Counted from the first letter of the stretch, positions 10,751 to 24,052 are shown. The stretch: 64,000 nt of DNA from Ursus arctos (GCF_023065955.2 NW_026622997.1:6186001-6250000), one strand, 5' to 3'. A program made the numbers and translations. The notes: generated from the sequence alone by a model not told the origin.

Positions 10751-13318
10751 ACCAGCTATTATTAAAACAAACAAACAAACTTCTTTGAAGAAGCTATGGA
10801 CAGCTTTATACAGTCTCCTCAGCATTCCAAAGTGAGTTCCTTTCCCATCCCGCCGCCCAAGCACGGATAACCATTATAAATGCTGTCTCTACTCACCAAA
10901 CCTAGAACTGCTGGCACTTTGGAGAAGTAGGGATATTTCTAAAGTGGTGGCTTCTGTTTAAGCCTGGAATTAACTCTCCTGCATGATAAGGCCTGTGCTG
11001 AGGCAGCTGGGTTGTGGAAAGCTCTTTGGCATTTCATAACTCACCCTCCACGTTCAACAGCACTCGGCGTTGGCTCTAGCTGGAAAAGCATCACCCCTTG
11101 GCAGAGCTCTGTGAGGACTGGCATCCTTTCACAACTCTTGCTCTGCAAAATGTTGTTTTAAAGCACCTCTGCCCATAAAGGCAATACAAACAAGTGGCCT
11201 GTGAGTCATAAAACTATAGAACACACACTAAGTCCGTGTAATAATCTTTATGCAATTTGCTCCTTAGTCATTGTCTAGCCCATTAGGTAAATAGGCAGCA
11301 TGTATTTCTTTGAAAATAAAGGCCTCTATAAAAACAACCATTGTAAACACACTGAGCAATAAAGAGTTCCACAACAAGTTTCACCAAAAGGAATTTTTAA
11401 AAGATAAAAATAGAGTTGTTTTGAAGTCATTTGAGGTGAAATATCAAACAGGATTTCCCCCAAGTCAACTCTGGGCATTAACTGCTGTTAAAATTACATC
11501 GGAAAAAAGTCACGATGGCCTGTGTGAGCAGTAGGGACAAATGCAGAAGTGTCTCAGCGGAGGTCGACTTTGCACAGGAAAAACAGCAATAAGACCCAAC
11601 AGGTGGAACACAGAGTTCGACCATTTGGCTCCCTTTCCTAAGCTTGACCTTGGCCATCCTTGCCTCATGTCCACACAATGAGCACTGTCTCCAGCACTGC
11701 CCTGCAGAGAAAGAGGCTCCCAAGAAGGGCATGTGTTCTCAGCACTGTACACAGTAAGAAAGTTAGGAACGTTTCACTGCTTGCAAGGGATGGCGACAGA
11801 AGTTAATGTTGCTTCATACCTAACCTAACCTGATTTATTCAAAGTTATTTTCCTCACAAATAAAATGGAGAGAGTTGAACCTCACAGAGTAAAGTAGGAT
11901 TCTATCAGAAAGGTCCAAGAATAATTTGGGAGAAACAGGCATCATCACCTACACAATACACACACATGCACACTCACATACACGTACACACGCTCACACA
12001 CTCGGACACACTCACATATGCTTACATCCACACGCACACACTCATCTTCACTCTCAGATGTTCAGCAAAGGGTTGAGAGTTCAAGACTCAAGCATGGGCC
12101 CTCTTGCCCGCAGAGCCCCAGGCAGACCTTAACTGACCATGACACCTCTCTAGGCAGCAAAGTCTTCCGTCCAGTTGGCTCTTAAACTGGAACCTGTGTG
12201 ATCCTCTGATATAAATTTCCTCACTCTTGAATCCAGAAATCTTAAAAGAGCAAATCAAGCACAAATGGAATTTCATATCAATGGACTATTAATCATTTTT
12301 TTGCCTATTTGTGTAGAGGGGAAAAGATATATTACTGTGTAGGATAGGTTGTAAAGTTACTTGAATGTCAACCTGATTTTTTTCCTATGGCTTATTATGT
12401 AATGGTGGCATCACCTTGCACTGTCTCCAAAAGTGTACATGAGAGAATAATGTTCTCCTAGGGCTCTGATCTGGGACACGGACTCTTATGTGTCAATCCA
12501 GATGTTGTGGCCCTTGTCCATAGAGTTTGATGAGCTGCCGGACGTACCATGTGAATCCTGAATACACAGAGATGAAATGGAATGACTAATACTTCCTAAA
12601 TCTCTCCTCCCTTCAAAAAGAAAGGAAACCATTTTATTTCTATTTTTATTAAGTTTATTGAATAGAATTAATTTAATTCTGTTGAATTAAGCTCAAAAAT
12701 TTGAGCAGCCATCCTTCCTTTTCCTTACTGCGTGTGGGGGGCTGGGGAGGGAGCGGATGAGCATACATGTGGGTTTCAAGGAAAGAGAAGGGAGGACAGG
12801 AATTTTCTGGCTGCGTCAGTTTCACAGAAATAAAAATACAGGTATATGTGTTCGGCCTCCACCACCAGCTTCTTCAAGCCTCAAGGGCTACATAGTCCTT
12901 CTGTCCAGTAAGTCATGGCTTCAAACAAATGGTTAGCAAGGCTAAGGGCCTGGGTAAGACAATGACTCATGTGAGGAAATCAGAACTTTCCAATGAAGCA
13001 TTTTGTACCAAGCAGTTTAAGAAACATGACCTATAAGTCTTTTTTCCACTGTGTCCCAGAACCAGGACCTACCCCAACGTTATCCTTTATGTGTGACAGA
13101 GTGCTGGGATGTCTTGCTCCTCTTGCCAGTTCATCACCAGGAACAGAAAGGGTAGATGCCAAGAGAAGAGGCGCAGTGACTCCTAGGCACACCTGCAAAG
13201 TCAGGTGGGCCAGAGATAAGAGGGATAGTGTGACCTCAAGAGGGAAGGGTAGGCTCTCTATTCCTACAGTGGGCTCCCAACTCCTCCCCTCTCACTTCAA
13301 AGAGGCGGCCAAGATCAC
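10751..13318. other. Intergenic stretch with a CA-rich patch
   Basis: No gene recognised. A degenerate CA-rich simple repeat lies at 11950-12050. Frames up to 141 codons (12993-13418) have no domain and carry a tandem duplication. An AT-rich palindrome-like patch (attaattta near 12665) is unremarkable. Confidence 0.5.
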
Positions 13319-13378
13319 TACTACCTGCAGTGGCCACCAGTCACATCCTACTACCTGCAGTGGCCACCAGTCACATCC
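13319..13378. repeat. Perfect 30-base tandem duplication
   Basis: The 30-base unit at 13319-13348 (tactacctgcagtggccacc...) is repeated without mismatch at 13349-13378. The identity points to a recent duplication. It may be polymorphic. Confidence 0.95.
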
Positions 13379-13569
13379 GTGGCTTGCCGATGTCACTGCT
13401 AGCCTTGCACGTGAGTAAACAGACCCCTCACTTCAGTGAATATAACATTAAGAGAGGTATATATCAAATGTAGCTTAAAGTATACTAGTTGAAAGTCAAA
13501 TACAGGAGGAATTGATAACATATACCAGGGTGTTGGGTTTCACAACACACATTACTGTTGGCCCCGGAT

Positions 13570-13735
13570 CCTTCTAACCTTCTTCTTTGGGCAAACTCTA
13601 GTCTCCACTCATCTTTCAAGACTGGGCTGGCTCAGGAGTGACCCTCTCAGTGAATCCTTCCCAAAGAACCCTCCTCACCTGGGCTTTTCCCCAGAACTCT
13701 GCTTTTACAGTACTGATCACATTCCACTGTAGCTT
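13570..13735 (+). mobile_element. L2 LINE relic
   Basis: catctttcaagactgggctg, agtgaatccttcccaaagaa and cagtactgatcacattccac follow the order of the L2 3' region (the cctccctgacc...gcacttatcac stretch). Diverged. Confidence 0.6.
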
Positions 13736-14194
13736 GGCCAATCAGCTTGCTTGCCTGGAATTTGGAATTCTGTGAAAGAGGGAAGAGTCTTTAATCTTTC
13801 GATCCACAGTTCAGAGACCCTCGGTACACGATGCTGAATGTACACCTGACTCGATCTATCAATAAGTATTTGTTGAGTATCTGTCTTCAGACCACAACTG
13901 AAGAGATCCCTGTGGGAAATGAAGACTAAGTAGAAGACATGATTTCTTTCCCTGAAGAGCTCATATTTTTTGTTGGAAAAGATGCACTTGGGTGGCAAAG
14001 TGTATACTATAGACGAGTTTCTAAAGTAACCAGAGGACATGGATGGGAATTTGACTAGTAAGGGAAGCTGCATGGAAGAGAGGCAAAGGTCTTGGACACG
14101 GGGACTGAGAGGAAAAGTGACAAGGAAAAGAACACATGAACTGAGAGGCTGCTGAACACTAGGGTTGTGAACATAACCATTGAGCGGTCAGTCC

Positions 14195-14365
14195 TGTGTT
14201 AAAACACTTGCTGCCCCATTCACTAATCACGTGATCTTGACGCTCTCTGCCTCAGCTTTCTCTGTAAAACCGTGGAACCTCAAATGGTTTTTGTGGAGAG
14301 TAAATGGGATAATGCATGGGCGGCCCTTAGCAGATGCAGAGCAAAAGTGCTCCTCAATATTAGCA
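14195..14365 (+). mobile_element. MIR SINE relic
   Basis: Landmarks in order: cattcactaatcacgtgatc, ctctgcctcagctttctctg, gagagtaaatgggataatgc. Diverged MIR in the forward sense. Confidence 0.6.
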
Positions 14366-16434
14366 ATTAGCAAGTACCAAGTGGGAAGGAGCCCAGCTTG
14401 CTTACAAGATAGAGACAAGAGCTGTGACCATGTTGCCATCCACCAAGAAGAGTGCAAACCTTATTTGAGAGAAATATAGCAGGCATGCATTATAAGGACT
14501 TGGGAAACTGGCAAATGTATTTGAACATCATATGGGGAAAAACAGGAAGCCCCCAGAAGTATTCTCCCAGCCCCAAGAGAATACAGAGCTGAGCCCTAGT
14601 CCCGATCCTGAGTCTCCTCACCTCATTCTCCCAGAGTTGAACATGAGCCTGCCCAGCATACCAACTACCTAATGGGGCTTTCAACAAATCAAATCTTCTG
14701 TGGTGCTTTGATTAGTGTGTGAGGTTTTGTTTCATTTCATTCCACTAATAAAGAGAGCCTCAAATAGGCTAAAACAATAAAATCTCTTCTCATCTCTAAC
14801 TTTGTCTTTAACCTCAACTCAAGTAACACGAACCTGTGCTCCTCAATTTTCACAACTTCACAATATAGATGAAGCCAGTACCACCCGGTACTGGGAGGAT
14901 GAGTATCCATCCAACATACTGGAAACCTTGGGTCCAATGGCCCTAGAAGGGCTGAACCTCTCCACATCTTGCTGTCCCTCAGGTCTACGCCATTCTGGAT
15001 GTTCCTTCATTCCATTTTCATGTATCTGACTGTCCTTTACAGAGGAATGGTTTTCTCTCCAAACACCATTGCACATATAGCTGTTTTCTTCCTCTCTGTT
15101 TCTCATCATATTTCCCATTTGTTCCAAGTTTCCATGCTTCTTTCAAATCATGGAAACTAAGATACAGTCTGTCACCGACTCCCAAAAGGTTTGGTTTAAG
15201 TTCCACCAACACTGCTTGTAGGCTGGAGCCAGTTCATGCCTACTCACTAGAGCCAATTGTGAAATTTTCAAGAGTCTAGGAACTGGTTGTGAAACAACTG
15301 GTAATTTGAAATCATCCACAGTAGGAGTATTTACACCACAGAAATCAGCATACACTATAAATCATGGCTTGATTTATTGTTTTATTGATTGCCTAGACTT
15401 AAGAAAGTGATAAGAGAAAATGTGAATACTGCAGATTGAACTTTAAAATGTGTCTTGTCTGTAGGCATTATATTGCAGACAGCACAAAATAATTGAGGAA
15501 ACATTCCTCCAGTGTTTGAAAACTCCTGTTTGATTCAACAAAGAAGTTGCTCATATCATGTCTTCATTGTTTCATTTTCATCTCACTTATTAATGGTAAA
15601 CAAAATGTCAACTAACATGTATATGGGAACCACATTCTGAGAGCTAGCCCTGCATCCACCATCACTACCCACAAAACAGAATACCCTGGGGAGAGACGGC
15701 ATTTCTTAATTTCAGTTCCATGGGAATCAAGCTGGTCAGCCCTCCTCAGCCTGCATGCTGAGATAGCTGACCCCTCCCCTAGGTGCAGACTCTATTCTGG
15801 TCATATAATCCATCCTTCAACCTGGCACTTCAAAAAGCAAAAAGGGCCCCTGAAGATAGCCATTTGTGGGTACTACCTACTTTTGCCTTCTTTGCTCACA
15901 GGCTTTGGAATTTGAGAATTTCCCAACAGTGAGATGCCTCAGAGATTGTGAAATAAATAGGAGCACGTCTTAAGCAAGTCATATACAAATGATGGGAAAG
16001 GAAATAGCATCCCCTCAGGCTGGACATTAATAAATATTTAGGATAAACTCTAAAGAAAACTAGACTTGGCCGCATTTTTCCACAGATTCTGTTTTGCACT
16101 TTTAGAAAATTTACACCTGGGTACAAAATTGTTTTTGCAAACTAACTGCACCTACAGTTGGCTAATTGGAGGGGCAAGGATCCAGCTGTGCTTGCAATTA
16201 GATAATTGCTGTTGCAATTCCTTGACTAAGAACAATGATCATTTTTAGATAGCACCTACAGGTTTTCAAATAGTTTATAGGCATCATGTAGTTATTCTTC
16301 CCAATAACCTTACACACCATACACCTTTTATGATGGTGAATCGAGCAGAGAGATCATGGGGCCAAAGCAGAAGAGAGAAACATTGCAACCCCAAACACAC
16401 GAATAGTACCGTATCACTTGTGTGTTTGAAACCA
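14366..16434. other. Intergenic stretch, nothing recognised
   Basis: Several overlapping open frames of 60-118 codons on both strands lack domains or shared codon bias. No RNA gene seen. Some AT-rich parts (15400-15620) look unique. Confidence 0.5.
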
Positions 16435-16945
16435 GCAAAAGTCCCTGGGATCTGCTAGATAAAAATCCAAATTCTTTAGTAAGACACACAGGCTTTTCTT
16501 CACTGGACTCCATCTATTCCCTGTGCCATTCCTATGCTTTCTCACCTTCCTAACAGCACCCTTGGCTCTAGCCACACAGCTCTGTACCATTCCCTGTGCA
16601 CAGCATATTCAAAGGGACCACCACATATTTGCAAGTGATAGTCTGCCAGATGCCCTTCTTCATTCTCTCTCAGAAAACATCCACTTAAATGAGCTCAGCT
16701 GTCACCACTCTTGAGTTGCCTTCCCTTGATGCCGCCAGGTAAAGTTGGTCAGTACAACTCTGCACTCCAAGGCAAAATTGTTTCTTGTATGATATTATAA
16801 CTGAGTTATTCCTTGTGTGTTTATCTTTACAATTAGACTTTATTATGAGCTTGTCCGGGGTAGGAATGGTTTCTCTTCCATCTTCATATCTTCCTCCACC
16901 CCTGGGAACCAGGTACATGCTCAACAATGCCCAGGGGATGAAAAA
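16435..16945 (+). mobile_element. L2 LINE relic, longer fragment
   Basis: It runs from the ataaaaatccaaattcttta start, through gctctagccacacagctctg and ttgccttcccttgatgcc, to tgggaaccaggtacatgctc, matching the collinear order of the L2 3' portion. Heavily diverged. Confidence 0.6.
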
Positions 16946-17281
16946 ATGTAGTTGGCCCGGCTAAGGAAGGCTGTGGGCAGTGAGTTCTGGATGAAGGGAC
17001 TGGAGCAGCTGAGAAGGAAATCTCAGGACTCATGGTGGAAAAGGATGGGGTCTGATGAAGGTGTGGGAGGGACCTCAGGCTAACTTAACCCAGCACTGTT
17101 GCACAGACTCAGAGGGTGAGCCAACTGAGAGAGAGCCTCCCTCTGTGAGAGAGAGGAGGAGCTCTCTCTCCACTGTATGGGCAAAGTAAGGTGCGATTTC
17201 ACATCCTGGAAAGCCTCCTTATGCCGCCTATTTTATCTACCTTTGATGGTAAAATAACTGCCAACTAAAGACGAGATCTCT

Positions 17282-18005
17282 TTCTTTCTTTCTTTTTTTG
17301 TAACTAAGGAAAGGGTTTTATTTTTTTCATGTCTTATTGTTATTTGTTTTATTTTTTTATAATAATTTTTTATTATGTTATGTTAGTCACCATACAGTAC
17401 ATCCCAAGTTTTTGATGTAATGTTCCATGATTCATTACTTGTGTATAACACCCACTGCACCATGCAATATGTGCCCTCCTTAATACCCATCACTGGCCTA
17501 TCCCAATCCCCCACCCCCCTCCCCTCTGAAGCCCTCAGTTTGTTTCCCAGAGTCCATAGTCTCTCATGCTTCATTCCGCCTTCTGTTTAACCCCCTTCAT
17601 TCTTCCCTTCCTTCTCCTACTGATCTCCCTGCTATTCCTTATGTTCCATAAATGAGTGAAAGATATGATAATTGTCTTTCTCTGCTTGACTTATTTTGCT
17701 TGCATTATCTCCTCCAGTCCCGTCCATGTTGCAGCAAACGTTGAGAAATCGTTCTTTTTGATGGCTGAGTAATATTCCATTGTATATATGGACCACATCT
17801 TCTTAATCCAGTCATCTGTTGAAGGGCATCTCGGCTCCTTCCACGATTTAGCTATTGTGGACAATGCTGCTATGGACATTGAGGTGCATATGGCCCTTCT
17901 CTACACTATGTCTGTATCTTTGGGGTAAATACCCAGTAGTGCAATGGCTGGATCATAGGGTAGCTCAATTTTAACTTTTTAAGGGACCTCCACACTGTTT
18001 TCCAA
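17282..18005 (-). mobile_element. 5'-truncated carnivore L1, with target-site duplication
   Basis: Carnivore L1 3' UTR (ttatgttagtcaccatacag, ttccatgattcattacttg) is followed by the ORF2 tail on the reverse strand (IYTMEYYSAIKKNDF near 17790). The ends are flanked by 13-base near-identical repeats (agacgagatctct at 17269-17281, agatgagatttct at 18006-18018), so it is one truncated insertion. ORF2 is only a fragment. Confidence 0.9.
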
Positions 18006-18079
18006 AGATGAGATTTCTATCCAAAAGTGGCTTGATATATTTACCCACAAACATCAGCTTGCATTTTGAAATTTTCTGT

Positions 18080-18380
18080 TCTGATTCAAAGTGCCACCAC
18101 TGTTGGCCCAATTGCCCAAGCCAGTGTCAACGTCCCTGGGCATAAAGCCCAATCCACATCACTCCTGAATCCCTCCTTTGTCCATCATCTCCTCTTTGTC
18201 CCCATTGGCACTGCCTCAGTGCTGGTCTTCCTCATCGCTCACCTGGGTCACTACAACCACCTCCAATTTATCTCTCTGGTACCATTCCCAGTTCCCTGAA
18301 CTTAATCCAAAAGCTTCAGCTTGCTCCCCACCTCCTACAATATAAAGTCCAACTCCCTAAAGACTCTATGACTCACCTTT
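18080..18380 (+). mobile_element. L2 LINE relic, ORF-end portion
   Basis: aatccctcctttgtccatca, cactgcctcagtgctggtc, gggtcactacaaccacctcc and aaagtccaactccctaaag follow the L2 ORF2-end to 3' region in order. No open frame of note. Confidence 0.55.
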
Positions 18381-18389
18381 GCCTAAATC

Positions 18390-18598
18390 TTCACTGTCCA
18401 ATATGGTAGCCACTAGCTACCTGGGGCTATTTAAATTTAAATTTGAACTAAACAACATTACATGAAAACAAAAATTCTCAGTAGCACTAGCTACATTTTA
18501 AGAGCTCAAGAGCCACCTATGGCTTGTAGCTACTATATTAGACAGTGCAGTTCTAGAAAATTCTGTCACCACAGGAAATTCTACTGGACATCTCAGCT
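18390..18598. mobile_element. hAT-type MITE relic
   Basis: The arms cactgtccaatatggtagcc and its partial reverse complement gtagctactatattagacag lie about 150 bases apart and flank an AT-rich centre (atttaaatttaaatttg). This is a well-known mammalian non-autonomous hAT pattern; I do not assign the exact subfamily name. Confidence 0.6.
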
Positions 18599-18889
18599 TG
18601 AGCTATACCTAGAGAGAGAGAATCAAGAAGCTATTCTAGGCTGTTCTTTGGTTACACCATCACCCAGAGAAGAGTTCCTGAGTGTCCCTTTTCTGGAGAT
18701 GGAGGGCATGATCACAACAGTTTTAGGGCAAAACAGATTGGGACTGAGGAACTCCTAGGTGAAGTATCATTGTGCAGAGGGATCTGAGGGCTCTAGACCT
18801 ACCCTGAAATGAAGTGCTACAACAGCAGGACTGCTCAACAAGTTACCTTCAGTAGCTGGGGTAAGGGAGGTGGTGACATGACTAACTTA

Positions 18890-19031
18890 GTAGTTCTCAA
18901 CCCTCGCTACACCTGTAGGATGCCCAAGTTCCATCCCAGACCAACTGATACAGAACCCCAGAGGTGGAGCCCAGATGATGATACACTTCAGAGCTCTCTA
19001 GTGATTGAAGTGTGTACTTTGAGAACCACTG
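18890..19031. mobile_element. MER20-like hAT-Charlie MITE relic
   Basis: The ends tagttctcaaccct and ttgagaaccactg form the typical terminal inverted repeat. The interior (agaaccccagaggtggagcc) also fits MER20. A non-coding DNA transposon relic. Confidence 0.7.
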
Positions 19032-19039
19032 ATTTGGCC

Positions 19040-20025
19040 CAACAAGATGTTACTCCTGTTTGGTCTTCTTTTCCCTTCCATCTTCCACCACAGGTACACA
19101 TTCATAATAAAATGGGTAGAAAATCAGAATTCCTTTATGCTAATTTGATATGAATTCTTCATCAAGTATATTGATATAAAATTGGTGCTGTTGATTATTA
19201 TTAAATTACTCATAGAAACATCTTGACATTTTTACAGCAATTTTCTCCTGAAAGTCACTGGAACTCCAAATGAAGAGGGCCTAGACAGACCTGTCCCTGC
19301 CCCAACTCCTGAAACCACTCTCCAGCCATTGAATTTCAACTTGTTGTTTTATTTGTAGCCATTGTGTATATTTGATATGCAGTTTATACACGATTGATTC
19401 TATTACCAAAATTTACCTGCAAGCATTTGTCAGTATTTACTCATACTTAAAAAACAAAGAAAAAGCAATTTGCTTTCTGTCGACTTACAAAAACTATTTT
19501 AAGAATAACTGAATTATTTTAAGCATCAAAAAGAAAACTGCCTTGTACCACAAGATTGGGTTGACCAGCATTAAGTTGAGGAGTCATAGAATTTTGGAGC
19601 TTGAAGGGACCTTGAAAATCGTAAGCCAATAGCCTCATTTTACAGGTGAGGCCCCAACACTGGCGGGCTTGCCCAAAGCCAGCTGATTAATGCCAGAGCT
19701 GAGAGGAGGCCATGGTTTCCTCCCCCACAGTCCCGAGTCACTGGAAGCTACAGTGAAGGAGAATAGGAAAATAAGTGTTTGCATTGTTCTCTCAATAATT
19801 TATTTTTAAGACTAAAATTATAAAGCTTTGTACTGAGCCAAATATCCTCTTGCCCAGGTCCTTCAAGTTCAAGAGGCAATTACCAGCATTTAAGACAAAC
19901 TTGTATACATGTGTGGTTTCCTTTCAAACTAGTCAATGCTCACAGGCTTTGGCCTCAGTAGACCTTCATTACCCCTTGCTCAAACAGCTCAGCTCAGTTC
20001 AGGTTGATGACAGGTGACCCTTTCC
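19040..20025. other. Intergenic stretch with one weak ancient SINE trace
   Basis: 19590-19720 (gaattttggagcttgaaggg, cctcattttacaggtgaggc) looks like an ancient mammalian SINE. The rest is unique and AT-rich. No gene seen. Confidence 0.45.
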
Positions 20026-20029
20026 TATG

Positions 20030-20235
20030 TGTCAGGAAGTTGAGTGAGCACTTTACTTGCACGACCTCATTTCATCCTCACCGTAATCCTACAGACCACT
20101 ACCATTATTACTTCCATTTTGCAGATTAGGAAACGGAGGTTAACAAATATCATTTCAATGTGCCCAAGGCCACCCCACCTGTAAGAGGCAAAGCTGATAT
20201 TCAAACCTCGATCTGCCTAATTTGAGCTCTGAACC
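20030..20235 (-). mobile_element. MIR SINE relic
   Basis: Reverse MIR: cctcatttcatcctcaccgt, ttccattttgcagattagga, aacggaggttaac, tgcccaaggccacccc in the right order. Confidence 0.7.
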
Positions 20236-22275
20236 ACCAAAGTGTACTGCCGAAGAGTCAATCCTAGAATATTAACCTCCAGTCCTGTTCAGGACTCTCC
20301 TCCACCATATAGGTCTGCAAAACTGTCTTAAAATACTTCCGTGTATAATTCACAAGTCCCTTTCTCCCACATTTGGGACGCCCAGCTTCTTGCTAGACGA
20401 TTTCTGGTAATGACACACCACGAGCCTGTTTCATGTCTTATAAAACTTTTAAGTAATCAGTTTCAATCATCACCCAAAGAAGAACTCACTGCCCTGATTC
20501 AGAGCTGGCTTCCCTAGATAGTCGATTAGTTAGGATGTCAAAACGTCTACCCAGCCAAATGTCATCCACATATGGATACCTCTTCTTGCTGAGACTAATT
20601 GATCCTCATAATGACCAGGGATTTCACAGAAATAACCCTTATTAGCTAAACTGTGAGGCCTACAAAGCAAAATAAGGCTCCAGTGAATGCCCTCCAGGAA
20701 CTTACCTCAACAATTAATTTGGGGAAGTTTCCTCCTCTCCCTTCACTGTCCCTTATGCTCAACTTTAAATATAATCACCAGCACCCAGCAGTTGTATTTT
20801 GACAGAACTGGTTTAGCACATTGTCCAGAAGCATGAAGGTTATTCTTTTTAATCATTACATGGTTGTTCTTAACATTAGATGTTGCACTGAACGCTTTCA
20901 TTAACACAAGGAAACAAGATCCTTCAACAGCAGATCAATAGTCTTGCTAAATATAGTTCCTTTATAGCTATGGGAACCCTCTCCCCTTAGAACCCCTTGG
21001 CAATTAAATAAGATGTTGTGCCTCTAACAATGTTCCCAAATGACTTTGTATTTCAGGTCATAAAAATGCAAAGTAAATCACTCTCTAGGGATCTTGCCAG
21101 GCTATTTTTAAGTAGACCAATTCCCATAACACTGTTCATTCATTCATTCATTCCATAACTTTTGTTGAATTAGTCCCATGTCCTAGGTACTGAGGACACA
21201 CACACACACGCACATACACATACATGCATACAACATACATTCTTATTCCCATGCATACACACATGTACATACACATGCATACACACGTACCCATGCGCGC
21301 GCACACACACACACATACACACACATTCTAACACAAACACAAAGTGCTCCTATTTATTTTAAAAAGGTCTAGTAAGGAAAACAGACAAATATCTAACAGT
21401 ACGGTATAATAAGTATATAATGTAAGCACAGTTCCCGCAGGAGCACAAAGGAGAGACACTGAATCCAAACCAGGAGAGGGGAGGAATATCTGAGTCTTAT
21501 ACAAAGAAGGAAAAGCTAACACAAAAAAAGAAAATTCATCTAAAATTAGTTGGGTGGATGAATGAGTGAATGAGTGAACGAATGGATGAATCTAGAGAGG
21601 GGTGATATGATAGACAAGCAAACGACATCAGTAAGTGTAACAGGGTTAGCCCAATGTGCTGTGGCTGTGGGGGAGCCCACATCTAGGCTCTGGGGGGATG
21701 TGCTTAAATGTGGAACAGAAGTTGCCAAACAGAAAAAAGGACTTTCTGGGCTGCAGGAAGTGCCTGCTCAGCAGAACCCAGGAGAGCTTAGCATGTTTGG
21801 GAAACGTTTCATTTGTCTAAAGCAGGGAATAGGTTGGGGAGAAGAGTCAAGGGTGAGGGCCTGACATGTACTTAAGGTCACAGAACATGGACAGCCAGCA
21901 GAGGAATTTGGCTTTTGTCCTGGAGATGATAGGGAGGCATGGAAAAATGGCCAAGTAGATGGTCTGTGCTTCAGAAAGATGGCTGTGATAATGATTTGGC
22001 AGGTGGCCTGGAGAAGTGACTAGCATTCTGAATCTACTGCAATAATTTCAAGGGAAAATAATGAGGATCTGAAGTAGGACTGCTGAATTGGACAAAGGGA
22101 GACTAGGGTGGATTTTTAAATTATATATACATATTTTCAAGCACCTAGAGTGAGCAGGTGACCAAACAGACCAAGCACAGATGCTGCTGTGATCACTCCT
22201 AGAGCAGAGCCTTGACCAGAAGGCACCAAGGGGCAGGCTTCCAGCTGTACTGCCCCCATCTTTGCTCCCAAGTCA
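20236..22275. other. Intergenic stretch with a CA-rich, possibly Z-forming repeat
   Basis: No gene recognised. A mixed CA/TG/CG simple repeat spans about 21198-21330, embedded in an ancient repeat (ttgttgaattagtcccatgt at one side). A short (CATT)n run lies at 21136-21152. The section 20830-21120 is unique-looking, a weak candidate for a conserved non-coding element. Confidence 0.45.
21198..21330. repeat. CA-rich simple repeat with a CGCGCG core
   Basis: Alternating purine-pyrimidine sequence with runs of acacac and a central catgcgcgcgcacacac (near 21293-21309), a combination prone to Z-DNA. Confidence 0.85.
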
Positions 22276-22279
22276 CTAA

Positions 22280-22455
22280 TTGTAAAAATGGACACCATTT
22301 CTTGAACACCTACATCTTGCCATACGCTAGACTAAACATTTTATACACATCACCCAACCCAACCCTGCCCAAAACTCTTAAGTGCATATTAATCCTCCCT
22401 TCTAGAGATCAAGTAATTTGCCCAAGATACAGGATTTAAGTCCAAGTTTAGAGTG
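22280..22455 (-). mobile_element. MIR SINE relic
   Basis: Reverse MIR landmarks: cttgaacacctacatcttgc, actaaacattttatacacat, gatcaagtaatttgcccaag. Diverged. Confidence 0.55.
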
Positions 22456-22759
22456 ACTCCAAAGCTGTTGTTTAACCATCACAGTAGACTCTTTCCCCAA
22501 ATGTTGTCTTCTTGGAGTCCTGTTTCTTGCTGCCTCCCAAACCAGTTACTCTCAGGCAGCCTAGGTCAGTGCATAGAACAACAAAAGCCCCGATGCAGCC
22601 CACTGGCCATTCATCCACAGTTTTTTAGAGTGGGGTCTAAGTTACTGAAATCTACCCTCTCAAGGTTTCACATGGGACTGTCCAACCCCCACTTCTGGCC
22701 ATGCAATCAAGTCCCAGGAACAGTGTGGCAGAAACTGATGCCAGATTCCTGATACAGAT

Positions 22760-23180
22760 TGTCCCCTATTCCTCAATAGTAGAACTCCCAGTTCTTAGTC
22801 AGTCCCCTGTTTCCCTGAATAAAGACTATATTTCCCAGCCTCCTGTGTCTAGGTGTGGCCGTTGTGAGTACATTCTAGTCAACAAGGTTCAAGCAGAAGT
22901 GTTGCATCTTAAGAAATCTTTCATACAAGGAAGAAAGCCAACCTTCATTGCCCCCTTCTTCCTTCCTCTGGATGGAATGAGGACAAGATGGCAGGAATTC
23001 CAGCATTCACGGTAGACTGTGAAGCCTTGGAAGTGACAGCACAGAAACCTGGAAGAAGCCAGGGTCTCTGATGACTTAGTAAAACAGACATACTAACCCT
23101 GGACATGCTATCATCCAACCTTTTTTGCAGTGTATCAAACATTTTGTGTTTGAGCCTCTGTTAATTTGAGTTTTCTAGCA
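22760..23180 (+). mobile_element. Old interspersed repeat, probably LTR class, family not assigned
   Basis: The block aaagactatatttcccagcc, tctaggtgtggccgttgtga and gatggaatgaggacaagatg resembles a common mammalian LTR/MER repeat I cannot name with certainty. No coding content is visible. Confidence 0.4.
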
Positions 23181-24052
23181 CTAATAACTAATGCTATTCT
23201 TAATGAATACTGGCTACAATATCATGGGGGAGCTATTGCCAGTTCCCCTATTTTCTCTAAGTTAAACACATGTTACCTGCTTAGTGATTTGGGCTGACTC
23301 TCTCCAACGGGAAAGCTGCCTATGCATTAGGGGACATTCATGTTCCTCTCCATACTGCATTTTGATATACGAAGGGCGGAAATGACCAGAATGGAAAACA
23401 GCACATTCTGCAGCTGAATAAGTTAACTGTCTAATCCCAATCATTTCTGCTCTGATTTTTCATAGCCTATTTTAGGCTGTATCTGTATCATTAAATCTAA
23501 CCAAAACTCAACTAATCTTCTGGCCCATACAGTCCACAACCCTTAATCAGCCATGGTATCTGTTTCCATAGAAGCAATAGAAACCTTCGCATCTCAGATA
23601 CTTTACCCCAAATGGCAAGCATCTGGTGGTAACCTAGAATCTTCTTTCATTCAATGCACTGATCTTATTGGTTAGCTTTTTCCTTTCTTCTGACTATTCC
23701 CAAAGCACATATCTTTCAGACCAGAAGAGAGGTAGTATTCTTAGAAGGCACTGGGTGAACAGAGCTCCACCTTGCCCTGCAAGTCTCCAGGCTGTAACTC
23801 AACCTATTCAGAAGTTGGCCTCTGACTACACTACACTGTCTTGCTAATCCATGTAATCTTCCAACATACTACTTTATATAAACTAAGAGTCGTTCATTTT
23901 GTTAGTGCTCTTCAGCATTAATTGAGTGTCTACTGTGTGTTCTAAACTGTCCTAGGATCTTAGAAGACATGGAAGGAAAATACAAGTGATTCTGCTCTCG
24001 AAGACCCAGGCAATAGCCATGGGAGGTTTTCTTATGTAGAAAGTAAATAAAT
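23181..24052. other. Intergenic stretch, nothing recognised
   Basis: Unique-looking sequence apart from a weak ancient repeat trace at 23900-24000 (attaattgagtgtctactgt). No gene signal. Confidence 0.45.

Noticed and set aside
12993..13418. 141-codon forward frame
   Set aside because: No domain; it includes the 30-base tandem duplication. Likely random.
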